Below, in pieces: positions 36,182-47,039 of a stretch of DNA of 64,000 bases (position 1 is the first letter of the stretch; each line of letters starts with the position of its first letter). Both the position numbers and the translations under genes were made by a program. Source of the stretch: Molossus alvarezi (taxonomy: Eukaryota; Chordata; Mammalia; Chiroptera; Molossidae). A model generated the notes under the pieces. That model did no database searches, was not told the DNA's origin, and saw only the letters and a list, made by a program, of their open reading frames with translations. The DNA is taken from contig CM073891.1 in NCBI GenBank assembly GCA_037176705.1, positions 52,268,571 through 52,332,570 on the forward strand, in the 5' to 3' direction.

Positions 36182-37044
36182 TTGAGAACATGAGGAAATA
36201 TTTTTTGTGATTGGTTTTGTTATCATCTGAGTACTATGTCAGGCCCCAAATGTTAATTCTTCCATCAGTTTTATAAATGGGTTCTTCTACCTCTCTTGTG
36301 GATCCTTGCATATTTCATGGTTCCATTCAGATTCCCACCTCCTGTAAGTACACTTCATAGAGTTTCATTTTTGAAGTCATTTACCCAAACAAGACATCTT
36401 GTTGTACAAGATGCTGTCAAGATGGTTTGGGCCTGGCCATTTGTGCAGCATTTTCACTACGCTAATGCATAACTCTTACATCCTGCCACATGTCACTTGC
36501 AAGATACAGGGTCCTTGCACTGCATGTGTTTTGTGTTTGTTTTTGTTTTTTTCCTTATCCTGGTCTGTGGACCCAGATGATAAATGACACCAATTGATTT
36601 CTTTATAAATATTCCCCAAATCGTGGAGATTCATGTCAGACTTGCATAAAACGTATCTTAATGTGCTCTAGCCTAGTGACCTCAGTGATGGTCTAAGGTT
36701 TAGAAAACATCCATTGGTGGAGTGGGTGGCATAATACCCCTCTGGAGCTTTCCTCGTTTGTATTTAAGTGGCAAATGGGAGAAGAAAATGTAATATCATA
36801 GCATTCTGACCACTCACTGCCTCACTGGGTCAGTCACCCATTCAAGTTTCTATTTTTCTCTGACATATTGTGAACATGGGTGAATTGTGTTTGCTATTTT
36901 AGTAATCCAAGTTGGATATAACTGTAATCTCTATTTATAATGTGTAAGTCTTATTTCTTATTGTTTTCAGTTTTGAAGCATCAATCAAATTTCTAGGCAT
37001 CAAAAAATGTCTCATTAAAAGTCAGAGCATCAACATTGCAAAAG
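36182..37044. other. Intergenic DNA, nothing recognised
   Basis: Unique-looking sequence without recognised genes or repeats. Confidence 0.45.
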
Positions 37045-37215
37045 GGATAAAATTATAGACTCTTGTGCCACACCAAGTAGGGTCAAAGTCCAACTTCATT
37101 ATTTATTAGCCATGTGACCATGGGCAAGTCACTCAACCTTTCTGTACATTAGTTTGATCATTAGAAACATGGATGACAATAATAGTAACTCTCTTAAAGA
37201 GATGATAATACTCTA
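37045..37215 (+). repeat. MIR element
   Basis: The order TAGACTCTTGTGCCACACCA, TTATTAGCCATGTGACCATG, GGCAAGTCACTCAACCTTTC, TGGATGACAATAATAGTAAC matches MIR. It is an old mammal-wide SINE with moderate divergence. Confidence 0.75.
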
Positions 37216-37365
37216 AGAATTTTGATGTTGTACATTAAGAAGTTTGAGCCAAATATAATAAGGTTTTTTACAAGATAGACAAATCTAAGATGAAGTGTAA
37301 AAAATATAAACAGGCATACATGCACTTGGTTCATGAGTATTATGATGAATGGAAATTAACAAAGA

Positions 37366-37467
37366 GCCGGGCTGGTGTGGCTCAGTAGGTGAGCCATGCA
37401 CCAACAGGTCAACAGTTTGATCTCCAGTCAGGGTACATGCCCAGGTTGTAGGCTAAGTCCCCAGTGG
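37366..37467 (+). repeat. VES-type SINE fragment
   Basis: Only the head and first body unit remain: GCCGGGCTGGTGTGGCTCAG, GCACCAACAGGTCAACAG, GGGTACATGCCCAGGTTGT, ending CCCCAGTGGA. The CT tract and A-rich tail are absent. Confidence 0.75.
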
Positions 37468-38202
37468 ATTAGAACCTTATGAAGTAATGTTTTAGAAAGT
37501 GGTACATTTTATATATAGATTCTAAAATCAATTTAGTTATTAGAAAATAATAAAATATATTTTCATAGGAATATTAACCTGGATTACATACAAATCAATT
37601 TTAAAAATACAAACATAAATTGAGAATAATGGTGTGTAGACTACATTTAATTGGTTTCCTCTTTAAAACATAATTGGCATTCTATAGATAACATGAGTAA
37701 CACCATCCAAAAAGGTTGCTGTAACAGAATGACAATATAGAACGGTGTAGCAATCAGTTCACTGGGGAGTTTCCATTCAAAAAAAGTTTACATTTCTCTT
37801 TTAATTGTATTTAATCTATTTTCAGGCTGGCTAAAATGGAATACTATTGTTTTATCATAAGATGAAATTTATGTTAAAGCAACTAACATTTTATATAAAG
37901 GTTTATTAATTTCTACGTGCTTTGTTCTTTTATAATATCATAAAACTTTGAGAAAAAGTTGGTACAGTCATGACAGTTCTCATATAAAAAATTAAATTCT
38001 CTAACTATAGGCTTAACATCAAGGTTAACTGTAAAGAAAGAATGTTTATGAATCAATCTACATCAGAAATATGTGTTTAATTTGGTAATAAGTAGCCAAG
38101 GTAGACTGAATGGAACTAAGCTGCAAATATCTCTGTGAGGGCATGACAAATATGCCATCTAAAGAAGTTATTTGTATATTTTAAACCAGCCACCTAATTA
38201 AA
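37468..38202. other. AT-rich intergenic DNA
   Basis: No gene or repeat family was recognised up to the target duplication of the first long L1. Confidence 0.5.
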
Positions 38203-38219
38203 CATCATCACCATTTTCT

Positions 38220-38512
38220 TTTTTTTTTTTTTTTTTTTTTTTAAAAGTTTATCTTTGTCTTTATTTTTTATTTTTTTTTTTGTTACAGACATTTTACTTT
38301 TTTACCCCATTGGCACCCCCCACCCCACCCCCCCACCTCCACCCTGTCCCCGGCTTAGTTGTCCATGTCCATTGGTCATGCATACATGCATATAAGTTCT
38401 GTGGTTTATCTCTTCCCACCCCCCCACCCCCATCCCCTCCTCTGAGGGATGTCAGTCTGTGCCCTACTTCCATGTGTCTGGGTCTACTGTATTCCTCAGA
38501 CTGTTATGTTCA
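38220..38512 (-). repeat. L1 copy 1 3' UTR with G-rich tract and tail
   Basis: On the plus strand C runs lie at 38305-38308, 38316-38321, 38323-38326 and 38328-38334, with a second cluster at about 38417-38446, so the L1 RNA strand carries repeated G runs able to form G-quadruplexes. Downstream come CTGTAAC, an A-rich stretch with AATAAA, a short non-A segment (GACAAAGATAAACTTTT on the minus strand) and a terminal A run of 23. Confidence 0.85.
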
Positions 38513-41500
38513 TTATATTCCGTATATAAGTGAGATCATGTGGTATTTGTCTTTTTCTGCTTGGCTTCTTTCACTTAGGATAATACTTTCCAGGTCCCTC
38601 CATGTCGTCTCAAAGGATAAGAGATCTTTCTTTCTTACCGCTGCATAGTACTCCATTGTGTATATGTACCACAGCTTTTTTATCCATTCGTCTACTGGTG
38701 GACACTTGGGCTGTTTCCAGATCTTAGCTATTGTAAATAGTGCTGCTATGAACATGGGGGTACATATATTCTTCCTGATTGGTGTTTCAGGCTTCTTAGG
38801 GTATATTCCCAGCAGTGGGATCACTGGGTCAAATGGAAGTTCAATTTTTAATTTCTTGAGGTAGCACCATATTGTTTTCCATAGCGGCTGCACCAGTCTG
38901 CATTCCCACCAGCAGTGTATTAGAGTCCCCTTTTCTCCACACCCTCGCCAACACTTGTTGTTTGATGATTTGTTGATGGCGGCCATTCTGACAGGTGTGA
39001 GGTGATACCTCATTGTTGTTTTAATTTGCATCTCTCTGATGATTAGTGATGTGGAGCATTTCTTCATATGTCTCTTGGCCATTTGTATGTCCTGTTTGGA
39101 GAGGTGTCTATTCAGCTCCTCTGCCCATTTTTTAATTGGGTTCTTTGTCTTCCTTTTGTAGAGTTGTATGAGCACTCTATATATACTGGAAATTAACCCC
39201 TTATCTGATACATCATTGGCAATGATGTTCTCCCATACAGTGGGTTGCCTTTCCATTTTGATGATTGTTTCTTTTGCTGTGCAGAAGCTTTTTAGTTTGA
39301 TGTAGTCCCATGTGTTCATTTTCTCCTTTATTTCTGTTGCCTTAGGTGATGTGTCAGTGAAAATTCTGCTCCGTATGATGTCCGAAATTTTGTTGCCTAC
39401 ATTTTCTTCTAGAGTTTTTATGGATTCACGGGTCACATTTAAGTCTTTTATCCATTTTGAGTTTATTTTGGTGTATGGTGTAAGTTGATGGTCTAGTTTC
39501 ATTTTTTTGCATGTAGCTGTCCAATTTTCCCAACACCATTTATTAAAGAGGCTGTCTTTACTCCACTGTATGCTCTTGCCACCTTTGTCAAATATTAATT
39601 GAGCGTATTGCCTTGGGTCCATTTCTGGGTTTTCAGTTCTGTTCCACTGGTCTATATGCCTGTTCTTGTGCCAGTACCAGGCTGTTTTGGTTACAGTCGC
39701 TTTGTAGTATAACCTGATATCTGGTATTGTGATCCCACCTACTTTGTTCTTCTTTTTCAAGATTGCTGTGGCTATTCAGGGTCTTTTTTGGTTCCATATG
39801 AACTTTTGAAGTATTTGTTCTAGTTCTATGAAATATGTCGTTGGTATTTTGATGGGGATTGCATTGAATCTATAGATTGCTTTGGGTAGTATGGACATTT
39901 TAATGATGTTAATTCTTCCAATCCATGAACAGGGTATGTGCTTCCACTTTTTTATATCTTCCTCTATTTCTTTTTTCAATGACCTGTAGTTTTCTGCAAA
40001 TAGGTCCTTTACTTCCTTGGTTAAGTTTATTCCTAGGTATCGTAATTTTTTTGGTGCGATGGTAAATGGGATTGTTTTTTCAGTTTCTCTTTCTGTGAGT
40101 TCATCATTGGTGTACACGAATGCCGTCGATTTCTTGACGTTAATTTTGTATCCTGCTACTTTGCCAAATTCATTTATTAAGTCTAATAGATTTTTCATGG
40201 AGTCTTTAGGGTTTTCTATGTACAATATCATGTCATCTGCAAATAATGACAGTTTCACTTCCTCCTTTCCAATTTGGATCCCTTTTATTTTTTCTTCATG
40301 TCTGATTGCTGTGGCTAAGACTTCCAGTACAATGTTAAATAAGAGTGGTGAAAGTGGACATCCCTGTCTTGTTCCTGTTCTTAGTGGAAATGTTTTTAGT
40401 TTCTGTCCATTGAGTATGATGTTGGCTGTAGGTCTTTCATATATGGCCTTTATTATGTCGAGATATGATCCCTCTATTCCTACATTGCTGAGCGTTTTTA
40501 TCAGAAATGGATGCTGGATTTTGTCGAATGCTTTTTCAGCATCTATTGATATGATCATGTGGTTTTTATTCTTCATTTTGTTGATGTGGTGTATCACGTT
40601 TATTGATTTGCGAATATTGTACCAGCCTTGCATCCCTGGAATGAATCCCACTTGGTCATGGTGAATAATTTTTTTGATGTATTTCTGGATCCGATTTGCT
40701 AATATTTTGTTCAGGATTTTGGCGTCTATGTTCATCAGGGATATTGGCCTGTAGTTTTCTTTCTTCGTAGTGTCTTTTTCTGGTTTTGGAATTAGAATTA
40801 TGCTGGCCTCATAGAACGTGTTTGGAAGTCTTCCTTCTTCTTGAATTTTTTGAAATAGTTTGAGGAGAATGGGTGTTAGTTCTTTTTTGAATGTTCGGTA
40901 AAACTCCCCCATGAAGCCATCTGGGCCTGGGCTTTTGTTTGCTGGGAGAGTCTTGATTACCTCTTCAATTTCCTTAGCTGTTATTGGTCTGTTCAAGTTT
41001 TCTATCTCTTCTGGGAATAGTTTTGGGAGACTGTATGTTTCTAGAAATTTGTCCATTTCGCTTAGATTGTCGAATTTGTTGCCATATAGTTGTTCATAGT
41101 AGTTGTTAACGATCTTTTGTATTTCTGTGGTGTTGGTTGTTACTTCTCCTCTTTCATTTCTGATTTTGTGTATTTGGGTTCTCTCTCTTTGTTTCTTGGT
41201 GAGTCTAGCTAAGGGTCCATCAATCTTGTTTATCTTTTCGAAAAACCAGCTCTTTGTTTCATTGATCCTTTGAATTGTTTTTTTGGTCTCTATGTCATTT
41301 ATTTCTGCTCTGATCTTTACTATTTCCTTCCTTCTACTTGCTCTGGGGTTTTCTTTTTGTTTGCTTTCTAATTCTTTAAGTTGTGAGGTTAGACAGTCAA
41401 TTAGAAATTTTTCTTGTTTTTTGAGGTAGGCCTGTAGTGCTATGAACTTCCCTCTCAGAACTGCTTTCGCTGCATCCCATAGATTTTGTGTTGTTGTGTG

Positions 41501-42337
41501 TTCATTTTCATTGGTTTCCAGGAATTTTTTAATTTCTTCCTTGATCTCCTCGGTGACCCATTCATTGTTTAATAACATGCTATTTAGCCTCCATGTGTTG
41601 AAATGTCTTTGCATGTTCTTGTTGCAATTGATTTCTAGTTTCATGCCATTGTGATCTGAGAAGATGCTTGATATGATTTCAATCTTCTTGAACTTGTAGA
41701 GATTTAGTTTGTGTCCTATCATGTGGTCTATCTTTGAGAGTGTCCCATGTGCACTTGAGAAGAATGTGTATTCTGTAGTTTTGGGGTGTAATTCTCTGTA
41801 GATATCTATTAAATCCATTTGGTCTAGTGCTTCATTTAGAGTCTCTGTTTCCTTGCTAATTTTTTGCCTAGAGGATCTATCCAGTGCTGTCAACGGGGTG
41901 TTGAAGTCCCCTGCTATGATTGTATTGTTGTCGATTTCTCCTTGGAAGTCCTCCAGAAGATTTTTAATATATTTTGGTGCTCCTATATTGGGTGCATATA
42001 TGTTTATTAAGGTTATATCTTCCTGTTGGATAGATCCTTTCAATATTATGTAGTGACCATCTTTGTCTCTAGTTATGGTCTTCATTTTGAAATCTATTTT
42101 ATCAGATATGAGAATTGCTACCCCAGCTTTTTTTTGCTTTCCATTTGCTTGGAAAATTTTTTTCCATCCCTTCACTTTCAACCTATGTGAGTCTTTTGTT
42201 GAGAGGTGGGTCTCTTGTAAAAAACATATAGATGAGTCATGCTTTCTTATCCAATCAGCTACTCTGTGTCTCTTTATGGGAGCATTCAATCCGTTTACGT
42301 TTAAGGTGATTATTGAAATGTACTTATTTATTGCCAT
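38513..42337 (-). pseudogene. L1 ORF2 (endonuclease / reverse transcriptase), one premature TGA
   Basis: A frame of 1,275 codons (human ORF2p is 1,275 residues) that is open except for codon 854, where TGA (39778-39776 on the plus strand) follows NQKRP. The frame continues unchanged with [14 protein letters not shown]. The N-terminal apurinic-like endonuclease is complete: N14-type NVNGLN, QETHL with Glu42, AGDFN with Asp144 and Asn146, KIDHM, and SDHNGMK with the catalytic His near 229. The reverse transcriptase holds [59 protein letters not shown] and the active-site LFADDMILY near residue 700. After the stop come the C-terminal segment and the cysteine motif [19 protein letters not shown] truncated product would keep both enzymes but lose the C-terminal domain needed for efficient retrotransposition in known L1s. 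The stop may come from CGA by CpG decay: copy 3 has CGA here. Confidence 0.95.
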
Positions 42338-42382
42338 TTTTGTTTAGTGTGGTTCTATTTTTCTTCCCATTTCTACTGCTAA

Positions 42383-43264
42383 TTACAGCAGTCCTTTTAA
42401 CATTTCTTGCAGTGCTGGTTTGGTGCTAATGTAGTCCCTTAGCCTTTTTTTGTCTGGGAAGCTCTTTATTTGACCTTCTATTTTGAATGATAGCCTTGCT
42501 GGGTAGAGTAGTCTTGGATTCATATTCTTGTTTTTCATGACTTTGATTACTTCATGCCATTCTCTTCTGGCCTGTAGTGTTTCTTGTGAGAAGTCAGCTG
42601 AGAGCCTTATGGGGTTCCCTTTGTAGGTAATCTGTTGCTTATCTCTTGCTGCTTTTAGGATTCTCTCTTTGTCTTTAATTTGTGGCATTTTAATTACTAT
42701 GTGTCTTGGTGTGGGCCTGTTTGGGTTCTTCTTACTTGGGGCTCTCTGTGCTTCTTGAACTTGAATGCCTTCTTCCTTCACCAAATTAGGGAAGTTTTCT
42801 CTCACTATTTTTTTGAATATATTCTCTATCCCTTGCTCATTTTCTTCTTCTTCGGGGACTCCTATGATGCGAATATTATTACGTTTCCAGTTGTCCCATA
42901 GTTCTCTTAAGCTGTCTTCCTGTTTTTTAATAGTTTTTTCCTTTTGTTTTTCTGATTGGTTGATTTTTTCTACCCTGTCTTCTAATTCACTGATCCGGTC
43001 CTCAGCTTCCCCTACTCTGCTTTTTAAACCTTCCAATGTGTTTTTCATTTCGGATATGTCATTTTTTATCTCTTCTTGTTGGTTTTTAATTTCCATTTGG
43101 CTTATTTTCAGTGTCTCTATGTCCTTACTCATGCTGTTCAGCTTCCTCAAGATCATGGCTCTGAATTCTAGCTCTGTTAACATGCCTAATTGCTCCACAT
43201 TGATCTCATCTTCGGTGGAGGTGTCTTGCTCTTTCATTTGGCTTCTGTTTCTGTGTTTCACCAT
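42383..43264 (-). CDS. L1 ORF1 protein (RNA-binding chaperone), intact
   Basis: An open frame of 293 residues starting MVKHRNRSQMKEQD. I chose this start over the upstream in-frame ATG at 43276 because the other two L1 copies share it in the same context. L1 ORF1p forms trimers that coat L1 RNA in cytoplasmic particles and act as a nucleic-acid chaperone. Residues about 35-130 are a long heptad-rich coiled coil (MSKDIETLKISQMEIKNQQE and ISELEDRVEKINQ). About 133-215 form the RRM-like domain, with NIRIIGVPEEEE, EGIQVQEAQRAP and RPTPRHIVIKMPQIKDKERI. The C-terminal domain follows, with LSADFSQETLQARREW and ending LQEMLKGLL. The length is shorter than human ORF1p (338). No stop or frameshift is visible. 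Expression would depend on the L1 5' UTR promoter, which appears complete. Confidence 0.93.
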   Translation of the reverse strand: MVKHRNRSQMKEQDTSTEDEINVEQLGMLTELEFRAMILRKLNSMSKDIETLKISQMEIKNQQEEIKNDISEMKNTLEGLKSRVGEAEDRISELEDRVEKINQSEKQKEKTIKKQEDSLRELWDNWKRNNIRIIGVPEEEENEQGIENIFKKIVRENFPNLVKEEGIQVQEAQRAPSKKNPNRPTPRHIVIKMPQIKDKERILKAARDKQQITYKGNPIRLSADFSQETLQARREWHEVIKVMKNKNMNPRLLYPARLSFKIEGQIKSFPDKKRLRDYISTKPALQEMLKGLL

Positions 43265-44085
43265 TTTGGCTATCACTGAGGGCTTTGGAGCCTGTCAAGT
43301 TCTCCCTGTGGGTGTTGGTGTACTGCTGTTTGTGGCTCCCTCTCCTGTGTTTAGATGAGCGAGGGAGGACCCACGTTGAACACCACTGTCAAGTCTTACT
43401 TTCCTGGTTAAAGTTGCCAGCCCAGGAAACGTACTGTTATCCTCTAGCTTTTTGCCTGGAGGCTAGCAGTCAAGGTTACTTGATGAGTTTTGGGTTGTCA
43501 GTTGAATGAAAAACTCCCTCAGGTGCTCAGCCAAGGGGCTTTCACGAGGGTGGGGCAGATGCTGGTTGTTAGTGAGCCTCAATTAGCACTTCAATGGCCC
43601 ACAGGGTGGGGTTGGATCTCCGAGGGAGGGGCTGCTGCCTCTCTCAGAGCCCTGGGAAGGAGCAATGTGGCCACAGTCCTGAGTGGCTGTACTCAGCCAA
43701 AGCTCTGAGCGCCCTCCAAACCCCGAGTGTCCCGACACAGTTCCAGTCCAGTCCGCCCTCCCTCCGCCGGAGCCCAAGGTGAGTGGCTGTGGCTGTTTCA
43801 GCCTCTGTCCCGGCTGCGCTGTGGGGCCGCCTGGGAGTGTGACCCGAGGGCGCCGCTCCCAGCTGAGGCCGCTGCCGAGCTGCCGACCGTGGGCTCCCAG
43901 CCCCGTCTCGCGCCTTCGCAAGCCTACCGGGATGGAGTCAGTGTCCCTCGTTGTCTGGTCCTCACAAGCTGCTTTTCTGTTGCTTTTTCCCGTCGATTTG
44001 TCTGTGTTATAGTTGTAATTCCAGTTTGGTTCTGGGAGACGGTCTGTGTAGCTCCGTTCACTCCGCCGCCATTTTTTCAGTCCTC
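43265..44085 (-). promoter_or_regulatory. L1 5' UTR / internal promoter of copy 1
   Basis: About 820 bp, GC-rich and CpG-containing at its outer end (43690-43930 on the plus strand), opposite in composition to the AT-rich surroundings. It begins on the minus strand GAGGACTGAAAAAATGGCGG. The GGCGGC-containing start resembles the YY1-type sites (core GCCAT / ATGGC) found at +10 in human L1, and AAAATGGC is visible in the first 20 bases. Open frames run through it on both strands. By analogy with other mammalian L1s it should hold an RNA polymerase II promoter; activity is inferred. Confidence 0.75.
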
Positions 44086-44102
44086 CATCATCACCATTTT
44101 CT

Positions 44103-45204
44103 AACATATCTAAATTTATACAGTTATAAAAGGAAGTATCACATAAGTAGATAACCAACTTCTATCTGGACTTATGCTCTGGCACCACTCCAATCTAGGA
44201 AATTACTCTTTACTGGTCCATGCTACTGATTTTAATAATGTTATAAGGCTATTCCTGTCTTTTTGGTATATAGTGAAGAACTTTTTTAGGTTATGTGATA
44301 AAATTTTTTTTAATTATTTCACATATCACTACACTTATACATTTTTTAGAAAGGGAGCACAAAGAATATCTATATTTTTTACATTTAGTATAAAGTATTA
44401 CTTAATAGGACTAGAGGATGCAACCATTTTTCTGTCACTGGAGAAAAGATATTGTGTACCCCAAAAATATGCTAGTTTTAAATATATAACATTAGTCTGA
44501 CTGATCTTAAACACAAATATCATAAAAACTTAGTGTGAATTGTGAAAAGAATCTGAAATGTATAACAATGTACACCAGTAGGGAAGAATAAGGGAGTTAG
44601 GCATAAGGGCCAGGAAAAAAAATAAACAAGATTTCTTTAGGGATATTTGTAATTATTTAAGAAAAGTTTTACTCCATAAAAGTCATGGTGCTAAAAAGCA
44701 ATGCATCATTTTGTAAAGTTTGAAAACAAAATTGAGGAACAGCAAAATTATTAAAAACAAAAAAAACTTTCTGTAATTGTCAAACGGGAAATGGCAAACT
44801 CAAGAAGTAAAAGACTGGCCCTTCATCAAATGATAAATTTAGAGGGAGTTTACAAATTGTATCTTTAGGAGTTTGCAATTGTATAAGTGTGTTTAGGCAA
44901 ATAATTGCTGTCAAATGCTTTATTGATTGATCAAGATGTCTGCGTAAGAGTAAAAGGATAAAAAAGTGAACCTATTACCACTACTGAAAAACTTAGATTT
45001 ATGTGCTTAGAGCAGATAACTACACTAAATATAGTGTAATTTCTTAGAAAGAGTGAAGTTAAATGAACATTGCTATAGGTCATCCTCGTACAAAGTAAAA
45101 ATAAAACTGCTATTTCATACTATCCCCTTCCAAAAAAAACCCAAAAAATAGCAGCCATTTTCTGCTTTAAAATGAACTAAATAATTTTATAATTGCTGAG
45201 TGGA
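44103..45204. other. AT-rich intergenic DNA
   Basis: No gene or repeat family was recognised. A 108-codon frame at 44174-44500 is T-rich, hydrophobic by composition and has no known motif. Confidence 0.45.
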
Positions 45205-45330
45205 AAACACATCTAGGAGACCTGGATTTCAGTTGTATCACTTCAAATATTATCTGTTGCTCTTGACAAGTCATTAAACTCTCTGAGTCACTTTTTTTTC
45301 TGTCTTTAAAATGATTAAGTGATGTGTTTA
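45205..45330 (+). repeat. MIR fragment
   Basis: AGGAGACCTGGATTTCAGTT, CTTGACAAGTCATTAAACTC, TCTGAGTCACTTTTTTTTCT and CTTTAAAATGATTAAG match MIR in order. Confidence 0.65.
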
Positions 45331-45437
45331 TGTAATCTCCTTCGAATGCTATGCTCGATCTAAGTATAAGGGATTGGTTTTATTCTTATATTTATATTAT
45401 TAGGATGGGGTTTGTAGTGGATCCATATGAAAAGTTC

Positions 45438-45534
45438 CTTTTTTTTTTTGTTACATGCTCCTAGTGGGAACCCAACCCAGGACTCTCTGGTCTGCAGGCC
45501 TACGCTCCAACCGCTGAGCCAAACCAGCCAGGGC
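45438..45534 (-). repeat. Short VES-type SINE fragment
   Basis: On the minus strand the head reads GCCCTGGCTGGTTTGGCTCA, then GCGGTTGGAGCGTAGGCCTG and box B-like GGGTTGGGTTCCC, with a direct jump to an A run. The CT-rich body is missing. Confidence 0.8.
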
Positions 45535-45552
45535 TGAAGAGGTCTTTTTGAT

Positions 45553-45682
45553 TCTTGTTCCTAAATGTGGTCTAGGAATCAGTGGCATTAATATTACCTG
45601 AAAGCTAGTTGGAAATGCAGAATCGCAGGCCCCATCCAGGGAATTTATATGTATATTAATGTTTTAGAAGCACTGTTTTAAC
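45553..45682 (+). repeat. MER5A-like hAT transposon relic
   Basis: AAATGTGGTCTAGGAATCAG, CATTAATATTACCTGAAAGC, TTGGAAATGCAGAATCGCAG, GCCCCATCCAGGG and GTATATTAATGTTTTAGAAG, CACTG follow the MER5A consensus as I remember it, including its ends. Confidence 0.75.
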
Positions 45683-46748
45683 ATATTCATGTTATTGTTG
45701 TCAAGACCACTTCTTTTATATTAATCATTTATCCTTCAAGGCAACATTTCAATGTGCCATCATCCATCCATCAAAATGCCTTTACAGTAAATCACTTTAG
45801 TAGAGGCCTGCTTTTGTATGTAATCATTTCCTCTGATGTATTAGTTATCTTAGCTAACTAAAACCATGCAATGTACTTTTTCTGAGCACTGAGTTAGTTG
45901 TACCAATTCCTAAACAATGTCATAGATTGTTAGACTGTCCAACATAATAAAGTTCACACATATTAATAATGAAATATCATCTCTTAGTACATGAGCTTAT
46001 TTTTATTCTCTGTGCTCTTATATTTACACACAGAGGGCTTCAAGTAAATTTCTGTTTAGGGCAGAATTGTAAAACAAAATTTTAATGGCTTATAAAAATA
46101 TAATATGAATTTAATATAATGTCTCAGGAATGAAAGAGATCAAATAAACTAACAGAATGGATGAACACTCTTCTCAGTTTTTAAGGTCACTAAAATAGCA
46201 ATAGCTTTTTAAAAGAAGAAAGTCAAATTATATTCCTAAATATAAATATGGCAATCACTTCTCGCCAAGCTCCATGATTCATCATGTTCAAGTACATAAA
46301 TTAACTTGAGAGTTTACATAGTCAAAAATTAGCGACTTAACAGATTAAAGTGAAAAGTCAATTTAAGAAAACAAAAAGCAAGTTATAATTGAAATTCTTT
46401 TTGGAGCTTGACTTTTACATAGTTTGTTCAATAAATATTTGCTATAGGTTTGATGAATGAATTAAAGAATGAATGAATAAAACAGGTCATACAAAAACAT
46501 TTTAGAATTCTTTCCTTATCTTGGAGAAACTTCACATACCAACCTCATCTGTGTAAGATGAATGCCATTTTTTGGTACATTCTTTATAATAATTAAAAAT
46601 CACAATTAAACATGGTGATAGGGCCAGGAATTGAAAATATGCACAGTAAATTCTAAAAATGTAGTGATTTCAAAAGACAGATAAGAGCTGTGTATAAAAA
46701 TAAAAAATAAATGGAAACCACTTGTCTGTAAAATAAAACCTTTACATC
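45683..46748. other. AT-rich intergenic DNA
   Basis: No gene or repeat family was recognised. Confidence 0.5.
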
Positions 46749-46848
46749 TTTTTTTTTATCCTCACCTGAGGATATTTTTTTTTTCCATTTTTTGTTCAGA
46801 TGGAGTGGGAGAGAGAGAGAGAGAGAGAGAGAAACATCAATGTGAAAG
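46749..46848 (-). repeat. 5'-truncated VES SINE
   Basis: Only the 3' half is present on the minus strand: CCTTTCACATTGATGTTTCT, a long CT tract, CCATCTGAACAAAAAATGG, and TATCCTCAGGTGAGGATAAA with an A tail. The tRNA-like head is absent, which suggests incomplete reverse transcription. Confidence 0.85.
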
Positions 46849-47039
46849 GTACACATTGAGACATTTACACCTTCTTATATAAAATTTTATCTGGAACATG
46901 TTAATATGGACATTTTATTAGCCAATATGTCAAAATGATTGATATTATTAGTTTTTACAGTAAAAAACACTAGAAATAAATATTTAGATTTAAATGTCTC
47001 ATTATGCTGTACTCTGGGTTTAAAAATTGATTTTAAAAG

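Larger units (their letters stand above)
38220..44085 (-). mobile_element. Full-length L1 retrotransposon (copy 1), nearly intact
   Basis: A minus-strand element of 5,866 bp with every L1 part: a 5' UTR of about 820 bp (44085-43265), ORF1, a 45-bp spacer, ORF2, a 3' UTR with a G-rich tract, and a poly(A) tail (T run 38220-38242 on the plus strand). A perfect 17-bp duplication CATCATCACCATTTTCT flanks it (38203-38219 and 44086-44102). The inferred first-strand nick on the plus strand, TTCT/AA, is close to the L1 endonuclease preference TTTT/AA. ORF1 is open and ORF2 has a single in-frame stop. The perfect duplication and open frames indicate a recent insertion. It serves here as the best source of the lineage's sequence. 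Confidence 0.97.

Noticed and set aside
40017..40664. 215-codon plus-strand open frame
   Set aside because: It is exactly antisense to L1 ORF2 of copy 1 and reappears in pieces antisense to copies 2 and 3. It is a shadow of the coding strand.
42765..43358. 197-codon plus-strand open frame
   Set aside because: It is antisense to L1 ORF1; its Ser/Phe-rich composition comes from reading the coiled coil backwards.
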